NCBI RefSeq assembly: GCF_023516505.1
Contig: NZ_JAMGBB010000001.1
Location: 248,001-312,000, forward strand
Source: Sphingomonas brevis
Lineage (GTDB): Bacteria > Pseudomonadota > Alphaproteobacteria > Sphingomonadales > Sphingomonadaceae
Direction: 5' to 3'
DNA length: 64,000 bases
In this document: piece by piece, positions 24,313-35,725 of the stretch
Position numbering within the stretch: the stretch's first letter is position 1
Layout of the letters: each line of letters opens with the position of its first letter
Position numbers and translations under genes: made by a program
The notes under the pieces: model-generated
Database searches by the model: none
Told to the model about the DNA's origin: nothing
The model's input: the letters and a program-made list of their open reading frames with translations, nothing else

Positions 24313-24882
24313 ATGTTGACGCTGCCCAACCTGCTGACGCTGTCGCGGATCCTGGCCGTGCCAATCCTGGTGTTCCTGCTGTGGAAGCCGGCTCCTTATG
24401 ATTATTTGATTACATTCATGCTCTACTGCGTGGTCGGCATTACCGATTATTTCGACGGCTATCTGGCCCGGGCGCAAGGCAAGATTTCCAGGCTTGGCCA
24501 GTTCCTCGATCCGATTGCCGACAAGATCATGGTTGCCGCGGTGCTGGTCATGCTGATGGCCTCGCGCGAGGCCGATGGCGATCCGCCGGTCATTCAGGAC
24601 TGGGCGGTCATTCCGGCGCTGATCATCCTGCTACGGGAGATCATCGTGTCAGGCCTTCGTGAGTTCCTCGCGCCGCTCAACGTTTCGATGCCGGTTAGCC
24701 AGTTGGCCAAGTGGAAAACCACCTTTCAGCTGGTTGCGCTCGGCGCCCTGATCCTCAGCGGTGCTTTCCCAGGCGAACTTTGGATGCACATGGTTGGCCT
24801 CGCCAGCCTGTGGGCCGCGGCCGGGCTGACGCTGGTGACCGGTTACGACTATTTGCGCATCGGTATTAAGCACATGGATTAG
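24313..24882 (+). CDS. pgsA: CDP-diacylglycerol-glycerol-3-phosphate 3-phosphatidyltransferase
   Basis: 189 aa from ATG 24313. An integral membrane enzyme making phosphatidylglycerol phosphate from CDP-diacylglycerol and glycerol 3-phosphate. It shows the full CDP-alcohol phosphotransferase motif, DYFDGYLAR, then GQFLDPIADK after the 8-residue spacer (Asp, Gly, Ala-Arg, Gly, Asp and Asp in register), preceded by PNLLTLSRILAVP. Five to six hydrophobic helices. A nested hairpin closes the gene. No downstream partner on this strand before katG. Confidence 0.95.
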   Translation: MLTLPNLLTLSRILAVPILVFLLWKPAPYDYLITFMLYCVVGITDYFDGYLARAQGKISRLGQFLDPIADKIMVAAVLVMLMASREADGDPPVIQDWAVIPALIILLREIIVSGLREFLAPLNVSMPVSQLAKWKTTFQLVALGALILSGAFPGELWMHMVGLASLWAAAGLTLVTGYDYLRIGIKHMD

Positions 24883-24894
24883 CTGCGCATGGGG

Positions 24895-24940
24895 AGCAGC
24901 CGGTTACGACATGCCCCCGGCATGTCGCACTGCGGCTGCT
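24895..24940 (+). terminator. Nested hairpin terminator after pgsA
   Basis: Outer arms AGCAGCCG (24895-24902) / CGGCTGCT (24933-24940) enclose a perfect inner stem CGACATGCC (24907-24915) / GGCATGTCG (24919-24927) with a 3-nt loop. It is 12 bp after the pgsA stop. No uninterrupted T-run; ACTTATCGATTTT follows. Confidence 0.65.
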
Positions 24941-25007
24941 ACTTATCGATTTTCCAACTTTCTCTGACGAACTTAACTCGTTTCCTCCCGTTCTGAGCGA
25001 GGCCTAG

Positions 25008-27272
<2,265 letters not shown>

Positions 27273-27281
27273 CCGGCGTTG

Positions 27282-27327
27282 GAGTCCGCAGCGCCCCTTC
27301 CTCCCCTCCCCGGGGCGCTGCGGACTC
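27282..27327. terminator. Bidirectional hairpin between katG and oxyR
   Basis: A perfect 16-bp inverted repeat, arms 27282-27297 (GAGTCCGCAGCGCCCC) and 27312-27327, around a 14-nt pyrimidine-rich loop. It sits between the two convergent stops (27272 and 27343) and can serve both. T-runs are weak. Confidence 0.8.
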
Positions 27328-27342
27328 TGAGTATGGGCCGGC

Positions 27343-28314
27343 TTAGTCGGCGACCCGTAGAATGATCGGCTCCATCGGCGCCGGGCCGTCGATCGAGGCC
27401 AGCCGCGGGGCGATCGAGGCGGCAATCAGCCGAAGGGCCTCGGCGAGCAGCTGAAACTCTTCCTCGCGCGGGCTTGAACGGCGCCAGACCAGTGCGATCC
27501 GCCGGAATCCGTGGGCCGATTGCAGTGCCCTGGTATCGACGTCGGTGCCCTCGAGGATCCCCGCATCGATCGCCATCGCCGGGAGGAACGTAACTCCAAG
27601 CCCATTGTCGACCATCTGCACCAGCGTGTGCAGCGATGTGCCCATCATCGTCGCTTCGGCGCGAAGCTCGGGCCGATTGCAGGCGGCGAGGACATGATCC
27701 TTCAGGCAATGCCCATCCTCGAGCAGCAGCATCCGCTCCTCGTCGATCGCATCGGCCCGAACCGATGCACCGACCGGGGCCTCGCCGCGCGGATAGGCAA
27801 CGTAAAGCTGGTCGTCGAACAGCATCGCCTTGTCGACTTCGCCGCACCCGAATGGCATCGCCAGCAGCACGCAATCGAGGTGGCCGCGGTGGAGCGCGTC
27901 GCACGCGGCCTGGCTGGTCTCTTCGCGCAAATATAGCTTGAGCTTGGGCCATTGGCTCCTGAGGCGCGGCAGCATTGCCGGAAGGAGGAAAGGCGCGATC
28001 GTCGGGATGACGCCCATGCGGAGCTCGCCATGCAATGGTTGGCCCTCGATCCGGGCGATGTCGGCAAGCTCTTCGGTCTCGCGGATCACTCGGATTGCCT
28101 TGTCCGTGACCTTCTGGCCCAGCGGCGTGAACCGGACGACGCGGCGCGTTCTCTCAACCAGCGTCACTCCGAGAAGCGTCTCGAGCTCCCGAAGGCCAGC
28201 CGATAGCGTCGATTGGGTGACGAAGCAGGCGTCCGCCGCCTTGCCGAAATGCCCATGCTGGCGGAGCGCCACCAGATATTGCAGCTGCTTGATCGTCGGA
28301 AGATAGGCTGTCAT
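27343..28314 (-). CDS. oxyR: Hydrogen peroxide-sensing LysR-type regulator OxyR
   Basis: 323 aa from ATG 28314. N-terminal LysR helix-turn-helix (KQLQYLVALRQHGHFGKAADACFVTQSTLSAGLREL) and C-terminal periplasmic-binding-like sensor domain. Two cysteines nine residues apart in EDGHCLKDHVLAAC (Cys203 and Cys212 in this numbering) match the redox pair C199/C208 of E. coli OxyR. Oxidation to a disulfide switches promoter binding. It is convergent with katG. A palindromic site at 28323-28361 just upstream of the start suggests autoregulation. Confidence 0.93.
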   Translation of the reverse strand: MTAYLPTIKQLQYLVALRQHGHFGKAADACFVTQSTLSAGLRELETLLGVTLVERTRRVVRFTPLGQKVTDKAIRVIRETEELADIARIEGQPLHGELRMGVIPTIAPFLLPAMLPRLRSQWPKLKLYLREETSQAACDALHRGHLDCVLLAMPFGCGEVDKAMLFDDQLYVAYPRGEAPVGASVRADAIDEERMLLLEDGHCLKDHVLAACNRPELRAEATMMGTSLHTLVQMVDNGLGVTFLPAMAIDAGILEGTDVDTRALQSAHGFRRIALVWRRSSPREEEFQLLAEALRLIAASIAPRLASIDGPAPMEPIILRVAD

Positions 28315-28322
28315 CGATAAAT

Positions 28323-28361
28323 CCAATCAATCCGATTGATATAATCAGTTTGAACGATTGG
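28323..28361. promoter_or_regulatory. Putative OxyR autoregulatory site
   Basis: Perfect odd-centred palindrome ATCAATCCGATTGAT (28326-28340), flanked by outer arms CCAATC (28323-28328) and GATTGG (28356-28361), directly upstream of the oxyR start. This is a LysR-type arrangement (several half sites about one helical turn apart). Binding by OxyR is inferred from position. Confidence 0.5.
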
Positions 28362-28476
28362 AGCTAGTCGCTTACCCAAGAATCAGGAACTACTGCTGTG
28401 TTCGCGACGCGGGGGCAGCAGAGGCGGCGGGAGCGTTCTCCCCTTATGAAGCTCCCGCCGTCACCTTTCCGTCAGG

Positions 28477-29223
28477 TCAGGCAAGGGCGCGGTAGAGGCC
28501 GTAGACGCTGATCAGCGTCAGCAGCGCACCGACGAAGGTCAACAGCGTGTCGGCGTTGACCCGCTTTGCGATCCACGCGCCGAAGGGGGCGGCGCACACG
28601 CCGCCGATGAGGAGGCCAAAGGTGGCGGTAGTGAATGCCTGCCAGCCAAGCGTGGCTATGAACGTCGCTGAGATGGTCACCGTCAGGAAGAACTCGGCGG
28701 TATTGACCGTTCCTATCGTCTTGCGCGGGTTGCTTCCCTGGACCAGCAGGTTCGACGTGACGATGCCGCCCCAGCCGCCGCCCCCGGCCGCGTCAAGAAA
28801 GCCGCCGGCGAACCCTAGTGGCGAGACGATCCGCGGTTGTTTCTCGGTATGGCGGTGCATCACGCCGCGATAGAAGAGGTAGAGGCCCAATGCCGTCAGG
28901 TAGGTGAGGACGAATGGCTTGGCGACGCTGGCATCGACCGAAGTCAGCACATAGGCACCAAGGACGCCGCCGATCACTCCGGGGATCACCAGGCGGAAGA
29001 ACAAACGCCAATCGACGTTGCGATGAGCAACATGACTTATCCCCGAAACGGCCGTCGTAAAGGTCTCGGCAGTGTGGACGCCTGCTGACGCAGCCGCCGG
29101 CGGCACGCCTAGTGCGATGAGCAGTGTTGACGAAATTTGACCGAAGGCCATTCCCAACGCGCCATCGACCATCTGCGCCGCGAACCCGATCAGGATGAAG
29201 GGGACCAGGACCGCTGGATCCAT
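28477..29223 (-). CDS. TSUP-family (TauE/SafE) membrane transporter
   Basis: 248 aa with about eight hydrophobic helices, soluble domains absent. The two-fold repeat typical of the TauE/SafE family is visible (…GFAAQMVDGALGMAFGQISSTLL… and …GFAGGFLDAAGGGGWGGIVTSNLL). Family members export sulfite, sulfoacetate or other sulfur-containing anions, or take up sulfate. The gene is divergent from cysE with 158 bp between starts, suggesting a role in sulfur supply. The exact anion is not predictable. oxyR lies downstream on the same strand with its own promoter region. Confidence 0.88.
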   Translation of the reverse strand: MDPAVLVPFILIGFAAQMVDGALGMAFGQISSTLLIALGVPPAAASAGVHTAETFTTAVSGISHVAHRNVDWRLFFRLVIPGVIGGVLGAYVLTSVDASVAKPFVLTYLTALGLYLFYRGVMHRHTEKQPRIVSPLGFAGGFLDAAGGGGWGGIVTSNLLVQGSNPRKTIGTVNTAEFFLTVTISATFIATLGWQAFTTATFGLLIGGVCAAPFGAWIAKRVNADTLLTFVGALLTLISVYGLYRALA

Positions 29224-29336
29224 CAGAAAATCCGTGGGAATGTGTGATCTCCACCCTGTTACCGACCATTAACTGCCGAAGATGCTGCGTTGCGGCAAGC
29301 GATTCCAGCGCTCGAAAAGGGCCGTCTGGCTTTTCA

Positions 29337-29348
29337 TTACGGCCGTAA
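29337..29348. promoter_or_regulatory. 12-bp palindrome upstream of cysE
   Basis: TTACGGCCGTAA, a perfect even palindrome 34 bp upstream of the cysE start and within the TSUP/cysE divergent region. It could be an operator for sulfur regulation, though a chance palindrome cannot be excluded. Confidence 0.3.
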
Positions 29349-29381
29349 CACCTTAAATTGGCAGCCTAGGTAACGAGGATT

Positions 29382-30074
29382 TTGCGTTTGGCTTCGACCC
29401 TGATCGAGTATCTGGACTCCGTTAAGGCCCGCGATCCGGCGGCGCGGTCGCGGTGGGAGATACTGTTATATCCTGGCGTTTGGGCGCTTGCCTTTCACCG
29501 GGTCGCGCACTGGCTTTACGGCGGGCAGCTGTTCTTCCTGGCGAGGTTCGTCAATCATTTCGCGCGGATGGTGACCGCAATAGATATCCATCCGGGCGCC
29601 AAGATCGGCGAGCATTTCTTTATCGACCACGGCTTCACCGTAATCGGCGAGACAGCCGAGATCGGCGATAATGTCACCATCTACCAGAATGTCACCCTGG
29701 GCGGCACCAACCCATCGACCGGTGTCGGGGGCAAGCGGCACCCGACAATTTGCTCTGGCGTGGTGATCGGCTCCGGCGCGCAGGTGCTCGGTCCGATCGA
29801 GGTTGGCGAGGGCGCCAAGATCGGTGCCAACTCGGTCGTCACCAAGGACGTCGAGGCGGGTGCGACTATGGTTGGCATCCCGGCAAGGCCGGTGCTGGTC
29901 GACGCGGTCCACTACAGCCCGGGTTTCGTTCCCTATGGCACGCTCTGTGGCGAGGATTGCGACCCCGGGCGTGTACGCCAGGTCGAGCTGGAAGAGCAGA
30001 TCGACGAGCTTCGCCGTGAGGTGGCAAGTCTTCGAGCGCGGAACCAGCCCAAGCCGAAGGTCAAAAGCGCTTGA
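29382..30074 (+). CDS. cysE: Serine O-acetyltransferase
   Basis: 230 aa; makes O-acetylserine from serine and acetyl-CoA, the carbon acceptor for cysteine synthesis. The left-handed beta-helix of hexapeptide repeats runs from about 65 to 170 ([62 protein letters not shown]), with catalytic His/Asp in FIDHGF. The short N-terminus resembles the EpsC/short SAT group. The C-terminus adds a charged coiled-coil-like tail ([19 protein letters not shown]). The start is a TTG: 29382, or 29388 which is better spaced from GAGGA. The stop overlaps the next gene. Confidence 0.93.
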   Translation: MRLASTLIEYLDSVKARDPAARSRWEILLYPGVWALAFHRVAHWLYGGQLFFLARFVNHFARMVTAIDIHPGAKIGEHFFIDHGFTVIGETAEIGDNVTIYQNVTLGGTNPSTGVGGKRHPTICSGVVIGSGAQVLGPIEVGEGAKIGANSVVTKDVEAGATMVGIPARPVLVDAVHYSPGFVPYGTLCGEDCDPGRVRQVELEEQIDELRREVASLRARNQPKPKVKSA

Positions 30075-30415
30075 GCGTGGTGACGCCGTTTCCGCATCCG
30101 CGGAATCGGCGTCCTATTGCGGCATTTGATCGCGCCGAGCTGCAGCGCATTCTGGATCTCTACGGACGGATGGTCGCTGCCGGGCACTGGCGCGATTACG
30201 GGCTGTGGTTCGATCCCGACGTAGCGATCTTCGCTGCCTTCCGCCGGGCCGCGGAGCGACCCGAGGTCATAATTGAAAAGCGCCCCGAACTTCACTTGAA
30301 GCAGGGCGCCTACGCCTTGGTTTCGGAACATGGAGCGGTGCTCAAGCGGGGCCACGAACTCCATGGAGTGCTGGCCCCGCTTGAGCGACGGCTTATGCGG
30401 CTGGTGCGGGACTAG
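30071..30415 (+). CDS. DUF2794 family protein
   Basis: 114 aa, TTG start at 30071 overlapping the cysE stop (TTGA), or GTG 30077; translational coupling is likely. Matches the alphaproteobacterial DUF2794 pattern: [50 protein letters not shown], and a C-terminal [22 protein letters not shown]. No signal peptide or membrane segment. Function not known. Its 3' end overlaps the convergent membrane-protein gene by 23 bp. Confidence 0.85.
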   Translation: MSVVTPFPHPRNRRPIAAFDRAELQRILDLYGRMVAAGHWRDYGLWFDPDVAIFAAFRRAAERPEVIIEKRPELHLKQGAYALVSEHGAVLKRGHELHGVLAPLERRLMRLVRD

Positions 30416-31499
30416 CCATTCGGTCAAGCAACGGCAGTTTCGACTGCAACGCCTCCGGCAGGCGACGTACCACCATCGAGCGGGCCTGGTGCCAGAAGGC
30501 CGACAGCAGCAGCAGTGCCGAACCGATCACCAGCGCGGTCAGGGCGATGTTGAGTTCGACTGCACCAACCTGCTTGAACAGTTCGCTGAGCGCATAAAGT
30601 ACATATGCCAGCGCCGACACGAGCAGAGCGCGACGATCGATCGCCAGGGCCGTCAGACCGAGCGCGACATAGAGGGCGATGACCACGAGACCTTCGCCGA
30701 TCGTCGCGGTGCCGTCGTTCAGACCGAGCAGGGTGAAGACCGGGTGGACGATCATCGGTGCGGCCAGCAGATGGAGCCAGAAGGCGACATCGCTTCGGCG
30801 GGTGACGCGGGCCTGATCCGATGAATCCCAGCGCATAGCGAAAAGAAACACGCCGATCCCGAGCAAGAGGACGAAGCCGAGAATCGCATTCTGGGATGTG
30901 GCGACCTCGCCCAGCATCGCGATCAGCAGCCCGACGGCAATGGCGGACACCGCGGCGGCGCCGGCGGCGACGGTGATTGGAACCCGAAAATTCTTCCAAT
31001 GCAGCCAGGCCGCGCCTGCAGCGACCGCACCAGAGACTGCGGCGACGATGCCCCCCACGGATTCGCTTCCTTGCTGGAACGCATCCTGGCCAATGCCCAG
31101 CACGAGCGAAAAGATGACGGTCAGGAATGTGCCGCCGACAAAGGCGAGCAACAATAGGATCGAGGGCAGGGCCATGCGGCGCTTGGCGGTGAAGAACAGC
31201 GCGAGGCCCCAGGCAGTCGCTGCGACGAACAGAGGCGCGATCGGCGAGGGACCGTCAACGTCGACAATCAATCCAGCCGATTGACCGATCGATTGGCCGA
31301 TCCAGCCAACCGCAAACAGCATGATCGCGGAAGCAATCGAGACAAAGATGTCATTGAAGCCGGTAATCAGGCGAAAATTCTCTTCGTCGACGGCCGGCGA
31401 AGCACGCTGGCTGTCAACGAAAGATCGAAGCGAAGCGGCAGCCTCTGCGCTCAGCGCGCCCGACGCCACGGCCTCGTCGAGATCGTTCTGGCTATACAT
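30393..31499 (-). CDS. Polytopic membrane protein, DUF2157-like
   Basis: 368 aa from ATG 31499. A soluble N-terminal 50 residues with a short helical module (NDLDEAVASGALSAEAAASLRSFVDSQ) precedes about ten hydrophobic helices up to the C-terminus. The pattern of a small N-terminal helical domain then many helices resembles DUF2157-type proteins. No catalytic motif is visible. It overlaps DUF2794 end to end by 23 bp. Function unknown; family label is tentative. Confidence 0.8.
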   Translation of the reverse strand: MYSQNDLDEAVASGALSAEAAASLRSFVDSQRASPAVDEENFRLITGFNDIFVSIASAIMLFAVGWIGQSIGQSAGLIVDVDGPSPIAPLFVAATAWGLALFFTAKRRMALPSILLLLAFVGGTFLTVIFSLVLGIGQDAFQQGSESVGGIVAAVSGAVAAGAAWLHWKNFRVPITVAAGAAAVSAIAVGLLIAMLGEVATSQNAILGFVLLLGIGVFLFAMRWDSSDQARVTRRSDVAFWLHLLAAPMIVHPVFTLLGLNDGTATIGEGLVVIALYVALGLTALAIDRRALLVSALAYVLYALSELFKQVGAVELNIALTALVIGSALLLLSAFWHQARSMVVRRLPEALQSKLPLLDRMASPAPAA

Positions 31500-31635
31500 G
31501 GACAATATCCTCTCTGATGCGCGTAACTCGCACAGGTGTATTATTGTGTCAATACAGCGTATCACGAATGACCGAGCGCTACCGAGCGATTGCCGGCGCA
31601 ATCAGCCGCTTATGCTCGGGTGGTCAAGAAGGGGT

Positions 31636-31674
31636 GGCCGGCGCCGGATCAGGGGGTGGGAGGTGGCGCCGGCC
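31636..31674 (-). terminator. Hairpin downstream of glycine-zipper gene
   Basis: Perfect 10-bp arms GGCCGGCGCC (31636-31645) / GGCGCCGGCC (31665-31674), 16 bp after the glycine-zipper stop on the minus strand. No strong T-run follows, so termination is only possible. Confidence 0.4.
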
Positions 31675-31689
31675 GAGCTGAAATTGTCT

Positions 31690-31986
31690 TTAGTGGCAGC
31701 GATAGCCGCTTCGTTCGATTGAACGTCCGACCAGCGCACCCGCCGCAGCTCCAATGATGGTCCCTGTGGCGCGTTCGCCGTGGGTATCCACAGCGCGCCC
31801 GATCAGCGCTCCGCCTGCCGCACCGACGATGAGGCCGGTGGTCCCGTTCGGGCGCTTGCAGCGCAGCCGGCCATCTGAGTCCCGCCAGACCTTGCCGTGA
31901 TAATATCCATCGCGAGCAGAGGCGACGCTGGGCAGGGCGGGGACGGTCAAGGTCGCGGCGCCAAGCACCAGCATCATCTTCCGCAT
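31690..31986 (-). CDS. Glycine-zipper 2TM domain envelope protein
   Basis: 98 aa. Signal peptide (LVLGAATLTVPALPSVASA, cleavage near residue 24), then a short basic region with KRPNGTTGL. A glycine zipper follows in two hydrophobic turns: IVGAAGGALIGRAV and TIIGAAAGALVGRSI. Such domains occur in outer-membrane SlyB/Rick17-type and OsmB-like proteins with stress or envelope-stability roles. Two Cys remain (one at the end, SGYRCH). Monocistronic in appearance, 226 bp from cfa, which points the other way. Confidence 0.85.
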   Translation of the reverse strand: MRKMMLVLGAATLTVPALPSVASARDGYYHGKVWRDSDGRLRCKRPNGTTGLIVGAAGGALIGRAVDTHGERATGTIIGAAAGALVGRSIERSGYRCH

Positions 31987-32211
31987 GAAAACTCCGTGAA
32001 ATATTGATTGCGTCGCTGGAAACGTCGGTGTCGGCAGCTTTGTTTCATGAAGCTTCGACGGCTGCCAAGCGGCATTAACCGTTGGAAGCGAAGTTAACGA
32101 CGAACGGCGTGGCTCAGGGCGGCGGAAGGCCTGATGGGTATGCTGAACCTTTACGAGATAGCTATTTCGGCGTGCTTGCCATGGTGGCTGAGGCGAGGAT
32201 AGGGCCGCGCA

Positions 32212-33456
32212 ATGGCTTCACGAGGTCATCATCTGGTCAGGTCGGGGTTGCGGTTCGCCAACGGCAGCAGCCTGTTGGGGCGGCTGATCGGCCCGGCATT
32301 CGCGAGGTTGCTGGATCAGCTTCACGATCGGCTGGAGCAGGGAGGGATCGAGGCGACCCTGCCGGATGGGACCCGGCGCAGGATCGGCTTTCATCAGCCT
32401 GGACCGGTTGCGGTCGTCCACCTGCACAGCTGGCTGTCGCTGGTGCGACTGGCGACATCCGGTTCCGTCGGTTGGTATCGGGCCTGGGACAAGGGCGAAT
32501 GGTCGTCACCTGACCCGGTCCCGTTATTCGATCTGTTCATGCGCAATGGCGCTTCGCTGGGCGAGATTGGCCGGGCGAAAGGGTCGGCCCGATGGTACAA
32601 CCAATTGATCCACCGCCGCCGCGACAATGACCGGCGCATGGCCCGACGCAACATCGCCGCCCACTATGACCTGGGTAATGACTTTTATGCGGCCTGGCTG
32701 GACGCCAGCATGACCTATTCGTCGGCGCGATTTGCGGATGGCGACGATCTTGAAGCGGCTCAGCGACGCAAGGTCGCGATGCTGCTGGATCGCCTTCAAC
32801 TGAAACCTGGCGACCGGTTGCTGGAGATCGGCTGTGGCTGGGGAACGCTTGCAATTGAAGCGGCAAAGCGCGGCGTGCGAGTGGTCGGCCTGACCTTATC
32901 TGCAGAGCAGAAAAGTTGGGCAGAAGAAAAAATTGCAGCAGCGAAAATGTCTGCTCAAATCGAAATTCGGCTGCAGGATTATCGTGAGATTTCCGAGCAA
33001 TTCGATGCAATCGCCTCGGTCGAGATGGTCGAAGCGGTCGGCCAGCGCTGGTGGCCGGCCTATCTCGACTCCATCGCCCGCAACCTGAAGAGCGGTGGAA
33101 GGGCGGCGATCCAGCTGATCTCGATCGATCACCGGATCTTCAGCGGCTATTCGCGCAATCCGGACTTCATCCAAGCCTATATTTTTCCGGGAGGCATGCT
33201 GATCGACGAACCGGCGTTCGAAGGTCTCGCCCGCGCACGCGGGCTGAGCTGGGACGACCGGACAGGCTTTGCCATCGACTATGCCGAAACGCTGAAGCAG
33301 TGGCGCCAACGCTATGACGCCGCGGTACGATCAGGGCGCTTGAATGGCTTTGGCCAGAAATTCCATCAATTGTGGCGCTACTATCTAATGTACTGCGAAG
33401 GCGGGTTTCGCGGCGGCGGGATCGATGTCGCTCAGGTGACCATGGTCAAGGCTTAG
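32212..33456 (+). CDS. cfa: Cyclopropane-fatty-acyl-phospholipid synthase family methyltransferase
   Basis: 414 aa. It adds a methylene group from SAM across cis double bonds of membrane phospholipid acyl chains. The N-terminal domain (to about 140) is the lipid-binding part. RRNIAAHYDLGNDFYAAWLDASMTYSSARF is the conserved entry to the catalytic domain. SAM motif LLEIGCGWGTLAIEAA (about 203-218), SVEMVEAVGQRWW (bicarbonate/active-site region) and FIQAYIFPGGML are present. ATG 32212 is the first start in frame; no strong Shine-Dalgarno is visible. It ends in a 4-bp stop overlap with the convergent SDR gene (33453-33456). Confidence 0.93.
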   Translation: MASRGHHLVRSGLRFANGSSLLGRLIGPAFARLLDQLHDRLEQGGIEATLPDGTRRRIGFHQPGPVAVVHLHSWLSLVRLATSGSVGWYRAWDKGEWSSPDPVPLFDLFMRNGASLGEIGRAKGSARWYNQLIHRRRDNDRRMARRNIAAHYDLGNDFYAAWLDASMTYSSARFADGDDLEAAQRRKVAMLLDRLQLKPGDRLLEIGCGWGTLAIEAAKRGVRVVGLTLSAEQKSWAEEKIAAAKMSAQIEIRLQDYREISEQFDAIASVEMVEAVGQRWWPAYLDSIARNLKSGGRAAIQLISIDHRIFSGYSRNPDFIQAYIFPGGMLIDEPAFEGLARARGLSWDDRTGFAIDYAETLKQWRQRYDAAVRSGRLNGFGQKFHQLWRYYLMYCEGGFRGGGIDVAQVTMVKA

Positions 33457-34172
33457 GCGTCGACGCGCGATCGGCTGCCCGTCGATGCTTCGCCGGCCAG
33501 CAGGTCAACAATCGCCGCCGCAACGACCTCGGGACCCTTCAGGCTTTCCGGTTCCTCGCCCGGGAAGGCCAGCTGGCGCATGCGGGTGCGGGTTGCGCCA
33601 GGGTCGAGGATCTGGACCCGCAGGCGACCGGCGTGTGCGGTCTCGTCGGCATAGGCGCTGAGAAGCGTGTCGAACGCAGCTTTTGAAGCGCCATATCCGC
33701 CCCAAAAGGCACGCGGCTCTTCGCCGACCGACGATGTAATTCCGATTACCTCAGCCTTGTCTGCCCGGCGCAAAAGCGGATCGAATGCAGCGATCATCGC
33801 CTGGCTCGAAAAGACGTTGAGCTTGAAGACGCGTTCGAGCTCCTTGGGATCGAGATGCTCAACCGGCGACAAGCTGCCGAGCATGGCGGCATTGAGCACC
33901 AGAATATCGAGACTTCCCCACCGTTCGGCAACGGCTTGAGCGAGCTTGCCGATATTCTCGGAATCAGAGAGGTCCATCGGCGCAATCGTCGCCGAGCCGC
34001 CGGCGGAATGAATTCGCTCTTCGACCTGCTCAAGCGATTGGGCGGTGCGCGCGGTCAGGATGACGTGTGCGCCGGCCGCAGCCAGCGCTTCGGCGGTGGC
34101 CGCGCCGATGCCGCGGCTGGCCCCGGTGACAAGCGCAAGCTTGTCCGTAAACGGCTTGGAAGATTCGGTCAT
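33453..34172 (-). CDS. SDR-family oxidoreductase
   Basis: 239 aa short-chain dehydrogenase. Cofactor motif TGASRGIG (about 17-24), an Arg after beta-2 (LTARTAQSL) suggesting NADP preference, LNAAMLG in place of NNAG, a Ser pair in GITSSVGE and YGASKAAF (catalytic Tyr, Lys). The C-terminus is short and ends GSRSRVDA. It resembles the YciK group of SDR proteins of unknown substrate. It is immediately downstream of purF on the same strand (9 bp), so probably transcribed with it. Confidence 0.88.
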   Translation of the reverse strand: MTESSKPFTDKLALVTGASRGIGAATAEALAAAGAHVILTARTAQSLEQVEERIHSAGGSATIAPMDLSDSENIGKLAQAVAERWGSLDILVLNAAMLGSLSPVEHLDPKELERVFKLNVFSSQAMIAAFDPLLRRADKAEVIGITSSVGEEPRAFWGGYGASKAAFDTLLSAYADETAHAGRLRVQILDPGATRTRMRQLAFPGEEPESLKGPEVVAAAIVDLLAGEASTGSRSRVDA

Positions 34173-34181
34173 GCCGCTCCC

Positions 34182-35630
34182 TTAGCGGCTTGCGACGAGA
34201 CTTAAAGGCTTGAGCTTGCCATCCTTGTCGCAGTCGGTGAGCGTCGTCGGATAGTCTCCGGTGAAGCAGGCATCGCAGCGCTGCGGAACGGTGCCGTCGC
34301 GCTGATCGCCAAGCGCGCGGTAAAGTCCATCGATCGAGACGAAGGCCAAGCTGTCGGCGTTGATGTAGCGCCCCATCTCGTCGACGTTCATCTGGCTGGC
34401 GAGCAATTTGGACCGCTCCGGCGTGTCGACCCCGTAAAAGCAGCTGAACTTGGTCGGCGGCGAGGCGATGCGCATATGCACTTCCTTCGCGCCGGCATCG
34501 CGCATCATCTGCACGATCTTCACCGATGTCGTGCCGCGGACAATGCTGTCATCGACCAGCACCACCCGCTTCCCTTCGATGAGGGCGCGGTTGGCATTGT
34601 GCTTCAGCTTGACGCCCAGGTGGCGGACTTCCTGGCTTGGCTGAATGAAAGTCCGGCCGACGTAGTGGGACCGGATGATTCCCAGTTCGAATGGGATGCC
34701 CGATTCCTGGCTGAAACCAATGGCAGCAGGCACGCCGGAGTCCGGGACCGGGACGACAAGGTCGGCTTCGACCGGGGATTCGCGAGAAAGCTCCGCTCCG
34801 ATTTTCTTGCGCACCTCATAGACTGAGGTGCCCTCGATGATGCTGTCGGGCCGCGAGAAATAGACATGCTCGAAGATGCACGGCCGCGCCTTGGCCGGTG
34901 CGAACGGCCGGAAGCTGCGCACCCCGCTTTCATTGACGATGATCAATTCGCCCGGCTCGACATCGCGGAGATAGCTGGCGCCGATGACGTCGAGCGCGAC
35001 GGTTTCGGAGGCAAAGATGGTTGCCTCGCCGAGCTTGCCCATCACCAGTGGACGGATGCCGAGCGGGTCGCGACAGGCGACGAGGCCTTCGGGGGTCAGG
35101 CAAAGTAGCGAGTAAGCGCCTTCGACCTGCCCAAGCGCGTCGGTCAGCCGATCAAGCGGCGTCGCATAGCTGGAAGTGGCGACCAGGTGGATGATGACCT
35201 CGGTGTCGCTAGTCGATTGGAAGATCGATCCGCGCCGGATCAACGCGGCGCGCAAGGTCATGGCGTTGGAAAGATTGCCGTTGTGGGCGACCGCAAAGCC
35301 GCCTTCGGCGAGATCGGCAAACAAGGGTTGGACATTGCGAAGGGCGGTTTCGCCGGTCGTCGAATAGCGGACGTGGCCGATCGCGACCTTGCCCGACAAT
35401 TTGCGGATAATGTCGTCTCGGTCGAAATTTCCGGCGACATGGCCCATGGCGCGATGGGCGTGATAATTGGTCCCGTCGAAGCTGACGATACCGGCCGCTT
35501 CCTGTCCGCGATGCTGCAGGGCGTGGAGGCCCAGCGCAACGAAGCTGGAGGCGTTCTCTGCGCCCCAGATACCGAAGATGCCGCATTCCTCGCGAAGTTT
35601 GTCGTCGTCGAATGGATTGGTGGTCAGCAT
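34182..35630 (-). CDS. purF: Amidophosphoribosyltransferase
   Basis: 482 aa from ATG 35630. First committed step of purine synthesis: PRPP plus glutamine to phosphoribosylamine. Class II glutamine amidotransferase domain: 15-residue propeptide then Cys16 (ECGIFGIWG), HRGQEAAGI, RYSTTG and HNGNLSNA. The C-terminal phosphoribosyltransferase domain has VVLVDDSIVRGTTS. The late Cys-rich end (CDACFTGDYPT) indicates the iron-sulfur-containing, propeptide-processed B. subtilis type. Divergent from a small lipoprotein gene. Followed by an SDR gene in the same operon. Confidence 0.97.
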   Translation of the reverse strand: MLTTNPFDDDKLREECGIFGIWGAENASSFVALGLHALQHRGQEAAGIVSFDGTNYHAHRAMGHVAGNFDRDDIIRKLSGKVAIGHVRYSTTGETALRNVQPLFADLAEGGFAVAHNGNLSNAMTLRAALIRRGSIFQSTSDTEVIIHLVATSSYATPLDRLTDALGQVEGAYSLLCLTPEGLVACRDPLGIRPLVMGKLGEATIFASETVALDVIGASYLRDVEPGELIIVNESGVRSFRPFAPAKARPCIFEHVYFSRPDSIIEGTSVYEVRKKIGAELSRESPVEADLVVPVPDSGVPAAIGFSQESGIPFELGIIRSHYVGRTFIQPSQEVRHLGVKLKHNANRALIEGKRVVLVDDSIVRGTTSVKIVQMMRDAGAKEVHMRIASPPTKFSCFYGVDTPERSKLLASQMNVDEMGRYINADSLAFVSIDGLYRALGDQRDGTVPQRCDACFTGDYPTTLTDCDKDGKLKPLSLVASR

Positions 35631-35725
35631 TTTTTCGCCCGAATCCCCGGTGTTTGGCGCGATATAGGTGATGGCCGGCCATTTGTCGCCTTTCACCTGT
35701 CTCAAAGCTGAAACATAATGCCCCG

